Below the pieces are notes generated by a model. The model ran no database searches. It was not told the DNA's origin and saw only the letters and a program-made list of their open reading frames with translations. Source: Lachnospiraceae bacterium (GTDB lineage: Bacteria > Bacillota > Clostridia > Lachnospirales > Lachnospiraceae). Taken from it: a DNA stretch of 54,059 nt. The stretch covers positions 1-54,059 of the forward strand of contig QXWW01000020.1 of assembly GCA_009911185.1 (NCBI GenBank), written 5' to 3'. The position numbers and the translations under genes were made by a program. Positions within the stretch are counted from its first letter, which is position 1; each line of letters begins with the position of its first letter. Below are positions 32,888 through 42,390 of the stretch, in pieces.

Positions 32888-34798
32888 ATGAAAAAATTTG
32901 TATGTTTATTATTTGCCTGGTTATTAAGCGTCATGGGCAGCATGAACGCCTATGCGGCACATATCACGGACAGCAGAAATGTTTCGAACGTATATGGGCA
33001 GGAACAAGCGCAATTGACGCCTGGAGACGGCGAACAGGTGTCGCCGGATCAGGGAACTCCTCTGCGGGTTCTGATTGTGGGAAACAGTTTTTCTCGATAC
33101 AAAACAGGAAATATTACTTATTCGGTCGAAGAGCCTTTAGAAGAACTGGCTAAACTGGCAGGCCATAACCTGGAAGTCACGACGCTGGCGCATGGTTCCT
33201 CACGTATGACCTATTACGCCGGGATGCACGCAGCCCATATTACTTATTACCGGGAATTGATGCAGCTTTTAGGTAGTCAGACATGGGATTACATCATACT
33301 CCAGGAACACAGTACCAGTCCCATTGAACGCTTTGAAGACGCTACTTACCCGGCCCTTGCGCGGCTCATACAGATCATAACAGATCTGCAGCCTACGGCT
33401 AAGCCTCTTTTGTATATGACGCACAGTTTCAGTAATGGCACGCAGATTAAAATTAACGGCGTTTCCAAACAATTAACGATTCCACAGATGGAATTATATC
33501 TCGCTGCCGCATATAAAACGCTGGAAAACAGGCTGGGCGTCGACGTGGTGCCTGCCGGAATGCATATGAACCGCGCCAATAATTTATACCCCAACATCAA
33601 AACACTGGGAAATGATTCAAAACATCCGGCTTACGCCGGCTATTATCTGGTGGCGTGCTGCTTTTACCGCAAAATTTATGGAACTGCGCCCGTCCCACAA
33701 AAAGCTTTTCTCACAAACTGCAACCTCACAGACCAGGAGTTAAATTATCTGGCTTCCGTCACCGGCGATTCGCTCACCATGAATAAACAGGAGCTGCGCC
33801 TTAACGTAAATAAAACGGCAACCCTGTCGACAACTCCCAAACGCTACGATCTTACTTATAAGAGCCTGGATACAAATGTAGCGACCGTCGACGAAAAAAC
33901 AGGCGTTGTCACAGCCAAAGCAGGCGGTTATACTCTTATTGTTGCCGAGACTCCGGATGGCCTGCAGGCGCTTTGCGGCGTTACCGTAAATATTCCTCCC
34001 TCCTTCCCTCTTCCCTATTATCTGGCCGGGTTAGGAGATACGATTCAAATTCTCCCAAAGACCAATTATTCCAATTGGAAATGGTCGAGCAATAAAAAAA
34101 GTGTGGCGTCTGTGGACACATCCACTGGAGTGGTAACCATAAACGCTTCCGGAAGAGCCATTATAACGGTTACGAACGTCGACAATACTTCCATCAAAGC
34201 TTCCTATACCCTTTACGTGCCCTTTGAGGCTCCACAGGACTTAAAGGCATCCTCCACGGGCAATCCGCGGGAAGGCGCTTCTTTGGGAAACATTAAGATC
34301 TCATGGGACGCCTCAGGGGGCGCGCCGAGTTATAACATTTACCGCTCTACCAGTAAGAACGGAACATATCAGAAAATAGGAACCAGCAGCAGCAGTTCCT
34401 ATATTGATAAAACGGCTGCTGTAAACAAAACCTACTATTATAAAGTAGAAGCTAAAAACTCTTACGCACAATGTACCAGCCCGCTAAGCAAAAGTATCAG
34501 AGGCGTCATATTAAAGGCTCCTACCGTAAAGACCTCAATTACCAAGAAAAAGTATATCCGGCTGTCATGGAATAAGAACACTAAAGCAAGCGGTTATGTT
34601 ATCTATCGCTCCACCAAAAAAAATTCAGGTTATAAAGAAATTGCAAGATTCAAATCGGGATCTAAGGTCAGCTACATAGATAAAACGGTAAAAAACAATA
34701 AAACTTACTATTATAGAATAAAAGCATTTAAGACGCTCAATAACAAAAACTTCTACGGCGTACGCTCGAAAAAAGCAAAGGTGAACCTTAAGAAATAA
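32888..34798 (+). CDS. Secreted SGNH-like (DUF4886) protein with Big2 and FN3 domains
   Basis: A 636-residue exported protein. Signal peptide at 1-24 (KKFVCLLFAWLLSVMGSMNAYA). Residues about 60-285 form a DUF4886/SGNH-hydrolase-like domain with LIVGNSFSRY (nucleophile block) and DSKHPAYAGYYL (Asp-x-x-His block). Two Big2-like Ig repeats follow (NVATVDEKTGVVTAKAGG; SVASVDTSTGVVTINASG), then two FN3 repeats with YNIYRSTSKNGTY and GYVIYRSTKKNSGY. It probably deacylates surface or dietary glycans; the substrate is unknown. No wall anchor. The FN3 repeats resemble those of the large protein at 7606-10431. The ATG at 32888 is preceded by GGAGAG. Confidence 0.82.
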   Translation: MKKFVCLLFAWLLSVMGSMNAYAAHITDSRNVSNVYGQEQAQLTPGDGEQVSPDQGTPLRVLIVGNSFSRYKTGNITYSVEEPLEELAKLAGHNLEVTTLAHGSSRMTYYAGMHAAHITYYRELMQLLGSQTWDYIILQEHSTSPIERFEDATYPALARLIQIITDLQPTAKPLLYMTHSFSNGTQIKINGVSKQLTIPQMELYLAAAYKTLENRLGVDVVPAGMHMNRANNLYPNIKTLGNDSKHPAYAGYYLVACCFYRKIYGTAPVPQKAFLTNCNLTDQELNYLASVTGDSLTMNKQELRLNVNKTATLSTTPKRYDLTYKSLDTNVATVDEKTGVVTAKAGGYTLIVAETPDGLQALCGVTVNIPPSFPLPYYLAGLGDTIQILPKTNYSNWKWSSNKKSVASVDTSTGVVTINASGRAIITVTNVDNTSIKASYTLYVPFEAPQDLKASSTGNPREGASLGNIKISWDASGGAPSYNIYRSTSKNGTYQKIGTSSSSSYIDKTAAVNKTYYYKVEAKNSYAQCTSPLSKSIRGVILKAPTVKTSITKKKYIRLSWNKNTKASGYVIYRSTKKNSGYKEIARFKSGSKVSYIDKTVKNNKTYYYRIKAFKTLNNKNFYGVRSKKAKVNLKK

Positions 34799-34832
34799 TT
34801 TCGCCAAAGTATTCAGAAAAGGGGAAAAAGTG

Positions 34833-35921
34833 ATGAAAAGAATATTCGTCCGCACAAGATCCTTAAAAGAGGGAATGAAAACAGATCAGGCAATTGTAGA
34901 CAGGATGGGAAGAATCCTCATTGCCAGAGGCGCAATATTGGACGAATATTTGATTAATTCATTATTAAATATGGGCGTTACCAGCCTCTATATCCGCGAA
35001 GGTGAAGAAGATCCGGAAGAAGAAAAAATATCTCCCCTGGCACAAAGTGTCATAGAAAAAACAAGAATCAATGACTGTGCCAAAGTCAGACTGTCAGAGA
35101 GTGTGAAAAAACGTGTATCCCAGGGAATCCAGTATTTGTATAACAATACAGATTCCCAGGATTTCACAGACGCCGCCGACACGATTGCCAATGACCTGAT
35201 GCAGGCCATTTCAGAAAATGACGCCATCGCCGTAGACATCGGAGCGCTTAAAATCAGTGATGAGTATACGTTCAAACACAGCGTAGACGTCGCCACTATG
35301 GCAATGATCGTTGCCAGGCAGCACGGCCTGAACAAAAACCAAGTTTATGAAATCGGCGTCGCCGGACTGCTTCATGATCTGGGAAAATCCAAAATTCCCA
35401 GCGAAGTACTGAATAAACCGGCCCGTCTGACTGACGAAGAATTTGAAATCATGAAACAGCATTCTGTGTACGGTTACAATATCTTAAAGGAAAAAGACGG
35501 CGTTTCAGACCATGTGCGCCTTGGGGTTCTGCAGCATCATGAGAAAGTAAATGGCAGCGGATACCCGATGGGACTGTCTGCAGATAAAATACATCTCTAT
35601 GCCAAAATCCTGTCCGTGGTGGATATTTATGACGCGCTGGTCACTGCGCGTCCTTATAAAAAAGCTTTTTCCCAGAGAGACGCTGTGGAAATGATCATGT
35701 CCATGACTAACGAGCTGGATCTGGAAATCATGAAAAGCTTCATGAAAAGTATGATCCTGTATCCGGTTGACTCCATTGTTGAACTCAGCAACGGGGAAAA
35801 AGCAAAAGTCGTGAAAAATAATCCCGGTTACATATTAAGGCCAAAAGTCGTAGGAATTGAATCCGGAAAAATCTATGATCTGGGAAAAGATATGAAGTGC
35901 AACAATATCATTATACTATGA
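34833..35921 (+). CDS. HD-GYP domain protein, probable c-di-GMP phosphodiesterase
   Basis: A 362-residue cytoplasmic protein. The N-terminal about 130 residues form a DUF3391-like sensing segment. The HD-GYP domain follows with HSVDVATMAMIVA, the HD pair in LLHDLGKSKIP, HSVYGYNIL and the signature HHEKVNGSGYP, all metal and substrate positions present. The C-terminal 60 residues make a small beta domain (DSIVELSNGEKAKVV). The ATG at 34833 has AAGGGG 8 bases upstream. It follows the secreted protein by 34 bases and is probably co-transcribed. A hairpin around the stop (35895-35932) may end the transcript. Confidence 0.9.
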   Translation: MKRIFVRTRSLKEGMKTDQAIVDRMGRILIARGAILDEYLINSLLNMGVTSLYIREGEEDPEEEKISPLAQSVIEKTRINDCAKVRLSESVKKRVSQGIQYLYNNTDSQDFTDAADTIANDLMQAISENDAIAVDIGALKISDEYTFKHSVDVATMAMIVARQHGLNKNQVYEIGVAGLLHDLGKSKIPSEVLNKPARLTDEEFEIMKQHSVYGYNILKEKDGVSDHVRLGVLQHHEKVNGSGYPMGLSADKIHLYAKILSVVDIYDALVTARPYKKAFSQRDAVEMIMSMTNELDLEIMKSFMKSMILYPVDSIVELSNGEKAKVVKNNPGYILRPKVVGIESGKIYDLGKDMKCNNIIIL

Positions 35922-35954
35922 TTGCTGCACTTCCTATTCCGTTCCTTCGATGAT

Positions 35955-38900
35955 TTATTTCAATATCTGGTCCAACGTATTAAATAATACTTCAACCTCT
36001 ATCGGCTTTGCCAGATGGCCGTTCATTCCACATGCCAGCGCTTCTTTTTTATCTTCCTCAAAAGCATTTGCTGTCATGGCAAAGATAGGTATCGCGGATA
36101 ATTCCCGGTTCTCCAGGCTACGGATTGCTTTTGTTGCTTCATACCCGTTCATTTCCGGCATTCTGACATCCATAAGCACTAACTGATAATAACCCGGCTG
36201 GGATTTTTTGAGCATATCCACAGCAATCTTTCCGTTTTCTGCCACCTCCACAGAAAACCCTGCATCTTCCAGAATTGCCTTGGCAATTTCCTGATTCAGT
36301 TCATTATCCTCTGCCAGCAAAATACGGCCGGTATGACGTTTTTTTGACGTTTCCCCTCCATCCTCTCTTTCTTCTCCCTCAACATCTACAATAGAATGCA
36401 GGCATCTGTGCAGTTCTGAGTAAAATAAGGGTTTGCTGCAAAATGCCGTCACTCCCGCTTCCTTCGCCTCTTCTTCTATTTCGAGCCAGTCGTACGCCGT
36501 CAGAAGAATAATCGGCACATCTTCCCCCGTTTCTTTGCGGATTCTCCGCGTCACCTCAATTCCGTTCATGTCCGGAAGCATCCAGTCAATCACATAGACG
36601 GTATAATTATCCCCTCTTGCCACCGCCTGGTGTGTGCGCAATAACGCCTCTTTACCGGACAATGTCCACTCTGCGCGCATACCGATCTGTGTCAGCATAT
36701 ACGTAACACTGTCGCAGGTATTAAAATCATCATCAATTACCAATGCCCTGCAGTTTTTTAATTCCGGAATATCTTCCGGTTCTTTGGCATCGGTATTCAG
36801 GCGGAATGTAAAACAAACCCTCACTTCCGTACCAGAACCCTGTTCGCTTTTCACTTCAATGGTACCGTTCATCATATCTACAATATTCTTGGTAATCGCC
36901 ATCCCAAGCCCGGTCCCCTGAATCTTGCTGGCAGTACTGCTTTTTTCCCGCTCAAAGGGTTCAAAAATATGCGCCACAAATTCCTCGCTCATACCGATTC
37001 CGGTATCTCTGATATTAAACTCATAATTGGCATAGCCGTTGGGCGCCCCGCCTTTTTGAATAATCCGCATAGTAACCATGCCGCCCGACGTAGTATATTT
37101 TACAGCATTGCTCAAAAGATTCAAAAGCACCTGGTTAAGCCTTAACTTATCACAGTAAATATCCTCATCCAAAATATCCACCGCATCAATATACAAGTCA
37201 AGATTCTTGGCATGAATATCCGCCTGCAGGATACTGCGCAGCCCATGAAGTATGTCGGGCAGACTGCAGGGTTTTTCATCCAGATGCATCTTGCCGCTCT
37301 CAATACGGCTCATATCCAGAACATCATTGATCAGGCTCAGCAGATGGTTTCCGGAGGTCATAATCTTCTTCAGATATTCCTCCACCTGTTCTTTTTCCTC
37401 CACATGGGTAATGGCAAGAGCTGTAAATCCCACAATAGCGTTCATGGGCGTGCGGATATCATGGGACATATTGGACAGGAACAGGCTCTTTGCCTTACTC
37501 GCGCGTTTCGCCTGCATTAAAGCATTTTCCAACAAAGTCTTTTTCTCCATCTCATTACGGGTTTCTTCATCCACGCAGCGGATTCCCAGAACAATCCCAT
37601 GCTGCCCTTTCCATGTCCCCGTACGTACCGCTTTTAACTGGTAGTATTTTGTCCTTCCCTGTACAATTGCCCTGTAATTCACGTAATACTGTTTCTTTTG
37701 CTCTAGTTCTTTTCTAAGATTCTCTGACGAAACTAACGCTCTTAACATTTCCTGGTCATCTTCATATACAAACTCTTGTATGTAACGCTCCATACTCTCC
37801 TGAAAAGATATCCTGCCCTTAGAACCAGGAACAAAAGCGCGTCCCTCTTCGTTGTTGCGCAGGGAAATTCCAAGATCCAAATCAAGGTCGAAGCAGCAGA
37901 CAATATTATAATCAATACTCAAGGCACGAATCAGCTCTTCCTGCTGTTTTTCGTTTCTCTGCTCCTGAAGCCTCTGTTCTGTACAATCCAAAAGAAAACG
38001 CTGATAAAACAGTTCCCCATTTTCCTCCACAAGCTTAATACTACCCATAATGTGCAGCAGTTGACCGTTCTTATGCCGCACGCGATACTGTGTGCTGACA
38101 GTGTCTCCCTCCTTCTCCAGCTCCATAATACATCCCCGCAGCTTATCTTTATCCTCCTCCAGGACAGTACTGGCAACCATATCAAAGCCATCCGCCATCA
38201 TTTCTTCCAAAGAACCATACCCCAGAATTCCCAATGCGGCTCTGTTGATACTTAGCACATGCTTTCCATCCAGGCTGTGAAGCATAACTCCGCAGTCTAT
38301 GCTGGTAAAAAGCTTTTCCAGCATCTGGCTTTTCTGGATAATTTCCTGTTCATACGCCCGCTCTTTGGTTACATCAATGGCAACCCCGACCGTTCCCATA
38401 ACGCTGCCGTCTAAATCGTACAGCGGCGATTTATATGTCATAAGCGTTCTAAGACCTGCGCCCGTCTGGATTATCTCCTCAGACACACGGGTCTTCCCGC
38501 TCTCCATAACCTCACGCTCCGATTCAATACATACCGGATCATCCTGTTCAACATCCCAAATATATGCATGTCCGCGCCCTTCCACCTGCTGCCTGGTCTT
38601 ATTTACCGTTTTACAGAAACTATCATTGACCTTCTCGTGGATGCCATTTTTATCTTTATACCAAACAAGATTGGGTACATGATTAATGGTAGCTTCGAAA
38701 AAATGGTTGATCTGCCAAAAATCTTTGCTCATCTGAAAAGTCTGCCGCCACCTCAAAAAACGAAACCGAATTTCCTCCTCTAACAAAGGGAGCGTCCATA
38801 TATCCTTAATTTCTGAAAAATCTTCCGTAAGCGCTTCCATTTGCTCTTTCTCTGCCAGCAGAATAAGCTCCGCCTTCTCGGATTTCATTTGTATCAGCGC

Positions 38901-39095
38901 CCGTACCGCCTCCCCTGCATCCATAGTCTGCAGATTGGCAAAAATCACGTCCGCCTTTGCCGCCATGGATTCCTGGGGCTTACTGCTTTCCATATATTCA
39001 TGAGAAAAATGTTCAAAAGGGGGCGTTTCCTTTATAATATCAAATATCCTGCTCTGCTGTCCCAACATATAAAAATGTATATGGCAATGGTACAT
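35955..39095 (-). CDS. Hybrid sensor histidine kinase, PAS repeats plus two receivers
   Basis: A 1046-residue soluble hybrid kinase with no membrane segment. The N-terminal about 115 residues resemble a degenerate receiver. Three PAS-like domains follow (about 125-250, 255-385 and 400-535), the first with PNLVWYKDKNGI. The HisKA domain has the phospho-acceptor His in FLSNMSHDIRTPMNAI, and the HATPase has NQVLLNLLSNAVKYT, DTGIGM and GTGLGMAI. Two receivers end the protein; the acceptors lie in VYVIDWMLPDMNG and LVLMDVRMPEMNG. It is convergent with the HD-GYP gene and 33 bases apart. No separate partner is obvious; the receivers may be used in cis or through a phosphotransfer protein. Confidence 0.92.
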   Translation of the reverse strand: MYHCHIHFYMLGQQSRIFDIIKETPPFEHFSHEYMESSKPQESMAAKADVIFANLQTMDAGEAVRALIQMKSEKAELILLAEKEQMEALTEDFSEIKDIWTLPLLEEEIRFRFLRWRQTFQMSKDFWQINHFFEATINHVPNLVWYKDKNGIHEKVNDSFCKTVNKTRQQVEGRGHAYIWDVEQDDPVCIESEREVMESGKTRVSEEIIQTGAGLRTLMTYKSPLYDLDGSVMGTVGVAIDVTKERAYEQEIIQKSQMLEKLFTSIDCGVMLHSLDGKHVLSINRAALGILGYGSLEEMMADGFDMVASTVLEEDKDKLRGCIMELEKEGDTVSTQYRVRHKNGQLLHIMGSIKLVEENGELFYQRFLLDCTEQRLQEQRNEKQQEELIRALSIDYNIVCCFDLDLDLGISLRNNEEGRAFVPGSKGRISFQESMERYIQEFVYEDDQEMLRALVSSENLRKELEQKKQYYVNYRAIVQGRTKYYQLKAVRTGTWKGQHGIVLGIRCVDEETRNEMEKKTLLENALMQAKRASKAKSLFLSNMSHDIRTPMNAIVGFTALAITHVEEKEQVEEYLKKIMTSGNHLLSLINDVLDMSRIESGKMHLDEKPCSLPDILHGLRSILQADIHAKNLDLYIDAVDILDEDIYCDKLRLNQVLLNLLSNAVKYTTSGGMVTMRIIQKGGAPNGYANYEFNIRDTGIGMSEEFVAHIFEPFEREKSSTASKIQGTGLGMAITKNIVDMMNGTIEVKSEQGSGTEVRVCFTFRLNTDAKEPEDIPELKNCRALVIDDDFNTCDSVTYMLTQIGMRAEWTLSGKEALLRTHQAVARGDNYTVYVIDWMLPDMNGIEVTRRIRKETGEDVPIILLTAYDWLEIEEEAKEAGVTAFCSKPLFYSELHRCLHSIVDVEGEEREDGGETSKKRHTGRILLAEDNELNQEIAKAILEDAGFSVEVAENGKIAVDMLKKSQPGYYQLVLMDVRMPEMNGYEATKAIRSLENRELSAIPIFAMTANAFEEDKKEALACGMNGHLAKPIEVEVLFNTLDQILK

Positions 39096-39211
39096 ACCGT
39101 TTCCTCCTTATGATCTGTTCATGACATGGCTCATGTTATTTTCTTACAATATTATACATTATACTTCACTGTCCCCATAAAAACAAGTATCGCACATCAG
39201 AAACCTGACTT

Positions 39212-39350
39212 AGAGCGCGTCTGAAAACTGCTTTTCACGAAATGCGCGTCGTACTTTGTGGGATACAAGTCTCAATTTGGGAGGTGCAGTGGCGCTGCAT
39301 TGACCCAATTGGGACTGCAGGCCGAGGGAATAAGTTTTCAGACACGCCCT
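39212..39350. repeat. 139-base hairpin element, MITE/REP-like
   Basis: 18-base terminal inverted repeats (39212-39229 and 39333-39350, 16 of 18 matching) begin AG(A/G)GCG(C/T)GTCTGAAAACT. Inside, a second pair (AAGTCTCAATTTGGG with CCCAATTGGGACT) closes on TGCAG-TGGCG-CTGCA at 39285-39299. No ORF. It stands between the kinase promoter region and the fructosamine-kinase-like gene. Confidence 0.7.
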
Positions 39351-39412
39351 GGTTTGCACAGGCTTTCCCCGCACATGGGACACTGCCTCTTCTCCATTCC
39401 TTACTGCAAAAA

Positions 39413-40327
39413 TCAAGACGCATAGTTTTCCACAATACGCTTCACGGAAGAAAGATAGGCGCTCCCAAACATGTTCAAATGATTCAAAAGATGATATAGA
39501 TTATACAAATCCCTGCGCTGCAGATAACCTTGCTGCAGCAGGCCATTCTCCTTATAGGTATCGTAAAACTCCTGTGGAAACCCTCCAAACAGCTCTGTCA
39601 TGGCAATGTCGGCCTCGGCATGTCCTACATAAACTGCCGGATCGATCAGCCACGCCTGCCCATCATTTCCCGCAACGACATTTCCAGACCACAAATCGCC
39701 ATGGAGCAAGGACGGCTGCCGGGGTTCCACAAGGACGTCCTGCAGATGATCCAGCAGCCTCACAATTTTCTTCCTTTCCGCCATATCAAAATAGCCTGCG
39801 GCACGCTCGACCTGCGGCTCCAGGCGGCAGTCCCGAAAGAAATCTATCCAGCTGCCACGACTTGTATTTATCTGTTTCTCCAAACCAATATAATTGTCAC
39901 AGACAAAACCATACGTTCCGGCTTTTACAAAAGGGGACGTGTCGGCCCTGTGCATGTCTGACAATTGGCAGGCAAAGGTTTGCCAATACTCTGCAGCCGG
40001 CTTTTTTGCGCCAATAAATTCCAGCATCAAAAAAGAACGCTCTGATTTTTCCCCGTCGCTGCCAAAACCGAGAACTTTAGGTGTGCGAACGGTTTTTGTC
40101 TGCGCGATGACAGAAAGCCCTATCGCCTCTGCTGAAAAAAAAGAAGCATTCTTTTTGTGGTTGGATTTCATAAAAATATGGCTTCCATCTGTCAGCGTCA
40201 GCTTATACGCCTCATTGATATCGCCTCCTGCAATCCTGCGGACAGTTGCAATCTTAGCGCCAGTACCAAACGCTGCGCATAACGCATCCTGCACGGATGT
40301 GAACTGCGGCGGCATTACAAATTCCAT
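39413..40327 (-). CDS. Fructosamine kinase family protein
   Basis: A 304-residue protein kinase-like phosphotransferase that phosphorylates ketosamines, aiding repair or use of glycated compounds. Visible features are AGGDINEAYKLTLTDGSHIFMKSN (ATP-binding lysine), HRADTSPFVKAGTYGFVCDNYIG, the catalytic loop LLHGDLWSGNV and metal-binding Asp in WLIDPAVYVGHAEADIAM. Full length. It is on its own between the hairpin repeat and the uracil-DNA glycosylase, 64 bases downstream of the latter. Confidence 0.9.
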   Translation of the reverse strand: MEFVMPPQFTSVQDALCAAFGTGAKIATVRRIAGGDINEAYKLTLTDGSHIFMKSNHKKNASFFSAEAIGLSVIAQTKTVRTPKVLGFGSDGEKSERSFLMLEFIGAKKPAAEYWQTFACQLSDMHRADTSPFVKAGTYGFVCDNYIGLEKQINTSRGSWIDFFRDCRLEPQVERAAGYFDMAERKKIVRLLDHLQDVLVEPRQPSLLHGDLWSGNVVAGNDGQAWLIDPAVYVGHAEADIAMTELFGGFPQEFYDTYKENGLLQQGYLQRRDLYNLYHLLNHLNMFGSAYLSSVKRIVENYAS

Positions 40328-40391
40328 GTATTATTTCTCCTCCCTTCCAAATATCCATGAAACCGTCCTCAAACTCAAAAGAGGACCATTT

Positions 40392-40952
40392 TTATCTGTT
40401 AACTTCAACCCGCTTTTTTACGACTTCACAAAAATCTTCTTTGACAATCGCATACTTAGAAGGATCACGCAGAATTGCCGAGGGATGGTACGTGGCAGTC
40501 AATGCGCAGTCTTTGCGGTGTGTCCAGGCGCCATGCTGTCTGGTAATTTTAAAATCCGGCGAAATAATACGCTGGGCTGCGACGCGGCCAAGGCAGACAA
40601 TTATCTTAGGCTTTAAGAGGAACGTTTCATATTTTAAATACGGAAAACACGCCCTTTTTTCCTCTTCTTTAGGGTCACGGTTGCCGGGAGGATGACATTT
40701 TAAGATATTGGTAATATAGATCTCTGCTCTGTCCAATCCACACTCCAAAAGAAGTTTATCTAACAGCTCCCCGGAACGCCCGACAAAGGGGATTCCCTGC
40801 TGATCCTCCTGCGCACCAGGCGCTTCCGCAATCAGCATCAGATCCGCCTGATAATTTCCCCGCCCTATGACAGGCCGGCGCCTGCTGCGGCATAATGGAC
40901 ATTGCGTACAGGAAGCTATATGCTGTTCCAAATCATTCCACGTATATTGCAT
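40392..40952 (-). CDS. Family 4 uracil-DNA glycosylase
   Basis: A 186-residue base-excision repair enzyme with a [4Fe-4S] cluster. Cys pair C15-T-Q-C18 is joined by later cysteines in ILKCHPPGNRDP and EEKRACFPYL. Active-site segments are IAEAPGAQEDQQGIPFVGRSGELLD and TYHPSAILRDPSK. It matches the family 4 (UdgA/TMUDGA) type, not Ung. The gene precedes the fructosamine-kinase-like gene and follows a 550-base non-coding stretch. Confidence 0.93.
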   Translation of the reverse strand: MQYTWNDLEQHIASCTQCPLCRSRRRPVIGRGNYQADLMLIAEAPGAQEDQQGIPFVGRSGELLDKLLLECGLDRAEIYITNILKCHPPGNRDPKEEEKRACFPYLKYETFLLKPKIIVCLGRVAAQRIISPDFKITRQHGAWTHRKDCALTATYHPSAILRDPSKYAIVKEDFCEVVKKRVEVNR

Positions 40953-41464
40953 GAACTCTCCTCCGCGATAGATATTCTGATGATATTATACACACAAGCA
41001 GTAAAAAAAGTAAAGTTTTATAAACTTATTCTTTTCTCTATTTACTTTCACCTGTAAACGAAAAGCTTCATGATAATCCACACTGATAAACTAATCCCCC
41101 TGAAATGATACTGGATGGCTGCCGCTTCGTCCGCTGCCTTTCCGTATACTCTATTCTTTTCAATATCATAAAGCACGCTAACTTTTTCAGACCAATATAC
41201 CTACAAATTATAAAATGCAGAGGAAATGACCAAATGTACTTGAAAAATAGCAGGAGTTCATCAGTTCCTCAATGCCAAATGCATATATTCCTTCTAAGTA
41301 TTTTTATTTTTGCAATATAATGTAAGTGAAATTATGTCCAATGTAAAAAGCATTTCATATATCGGGGAATTATTGCCTCATCAAGAAACAACAATAATTG
41401 CAATACGTTTTAGGCTTTCAAATTACTGTTCTTTCATCTTCCATACAACACAGAGTCAATTGTT
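40953..41464. other. Non-coding stretch
   Basis: AT-rich, 512 bases. I see no ORF with a ribosome site and no RNA that I recognise. It marks the border between conserved genes on the left and accessory genes on the right. Confidence 0.5.
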
Positions 41465-41500
41465 AAAAGCATCAGACACATTTCTGTATCTGATGCTTTT
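41465..41500 (-). terminator. Terminator behind the RnlB gene
   Basis: AAAAGCATCAGA (41465-41476) and its exact complement (41489-41500) flank a 12-base loop. The flanking A and T tracts make it work in both directions. It begins 4 bases after the antitoxin stop. Confidence 0.8.
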
Positions 41501-41503
41501 CAT

Positions 41504-41860
41504 CTACACACATACTCCTGCAGACAATAAAGACTTCAGGGCGCCGGGAATTGTTCCATTTTCTACTAAATCAGCATGATGAACAAAAAAATCTAAACTG
41601 ATACGCTCAACATTTGGTTCAATTGCTTTCACCACATCAAATGAACGTCTATTAACAATTCCATCCTCAATTGATGCTGATACATATCGATTACTGCTAG
41701 TTCCATTAATTAGTGTTAAATCAAAAATAATCTTTCCCGATTTCTCAGTAAGTTCGTTTTCTATATCGGTCAATGTTGAGATCGGACTGATATACGTGGT
41801 AGCAATTACCAGGTAATCATATTCACTGTTATTGAGCTTAATTAATTCAAAGTTGTTCAT
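41504..41860 (-). CDS. RnlB-family antitoxin
   Basis: A 118-residue protein matching RnlB as I know it: YDYLVIATTYISPISTLTDIENEL, GKIIFDLTLINGTSSNRY, and a C-terminal half FDVVKAIEPNVERISLDFFVHH. RnlB neutralises the RnlA endoribonuclease in E. coli, where the pair protects against phage lacking Dmd. AAAGGTGG precedes the ATG. It lies directly behind the broken rnlA-like frame and ends at a strong terminator. The antitoxin frame is intact while the toxin frame is not. Confidence 0.75.
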   Translation of the reverse strand: MNNFELIKLNNSEYDYLVIATTYISPISTLTDIENELTEKSGKIIFDLTLINGTSSNRYVSASIEDGIVNRRSFDVVKAIEPNVERISLDFFVHHADLVENGTIPGALKSLLSAGVCV

Positions 41861-41889
41861 ACTACCACCTTTGATCAGATATGAATATT

Positions 41890-42376
41890 TTATTTTACTA
41901 TCTTTTGGTATGTACGCTCTATAAGAGCGGCAACTTCATTGATAATTGAGACGGTTTCCTGTCTATTCTCAATAACTTTTGCAGCAATCAATATTTCGCT
42001 TGTGATCTTTCTCTTCATATTTTTCAACATTGCCATCACATAAACCAGATAAATACGGGACTGTTTTTTTAATCCAATCTTCTCCTATAAACATTTTATA
42101 CTGTTTTTGTTCCGATGTTGCTTTATACCCTCTTAATTCAATTACCTCTTTCAGTTTAGCTGCATTCTCTAAATTTGAACCAGTTGGTCTTAATGTTGTT
42201 TGTCCGTCCTCTCTTTGATAAATATCCAACAGGGAAATTGCTCCTTCTACCTCAAAAGTATACCTCTTCTGCTGTCCTAACTCTTTCATTCCTTTTTCTG
42301 TCGCATCAGGCCAAATACTTTTTGCAGTCTCATCTGACAATTGTGTCAATTTCGTAATATCTCTAATAATATGCAA
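41890..42376 (-). pseudogene. RnlA-family toxin, shortened and frameshifted
   Basis: The main frame (42376-41969, 135 residues, TTG start, no good ribosome site) contains LLDIYQREDGQTTLRPTGSNLENAAKLKEVI, which aligns by eye to the RnlA N-terminal domain (VDIFYNGDGSTT in E. coli). It stops in KRNIDCCKSY. In the +1 frame the sequence continues as SEILIAAKVIENRQETVSIINEVAALIERTY to a stop at 41890, resembling the RnlA C-terminus. Total length is about 160 residues against about 357 in E. coli, so most of the nuclease part seems missing. The frame begins 12 bases after the RNase HI stop. Confidence 0.55.
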
Positions 42377-42390
42377 ACTCTTTGACGTAG

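Noticed and set aside
41101-41579. Two plus-strand frames of 71 and 89 residues in the spacer right of the uracil-DNA glycosylase
   Set aside because: They lack ribosome sites, have no recognisable motifs, and the second runs through the bidirectional terminator and the RnlB gene.
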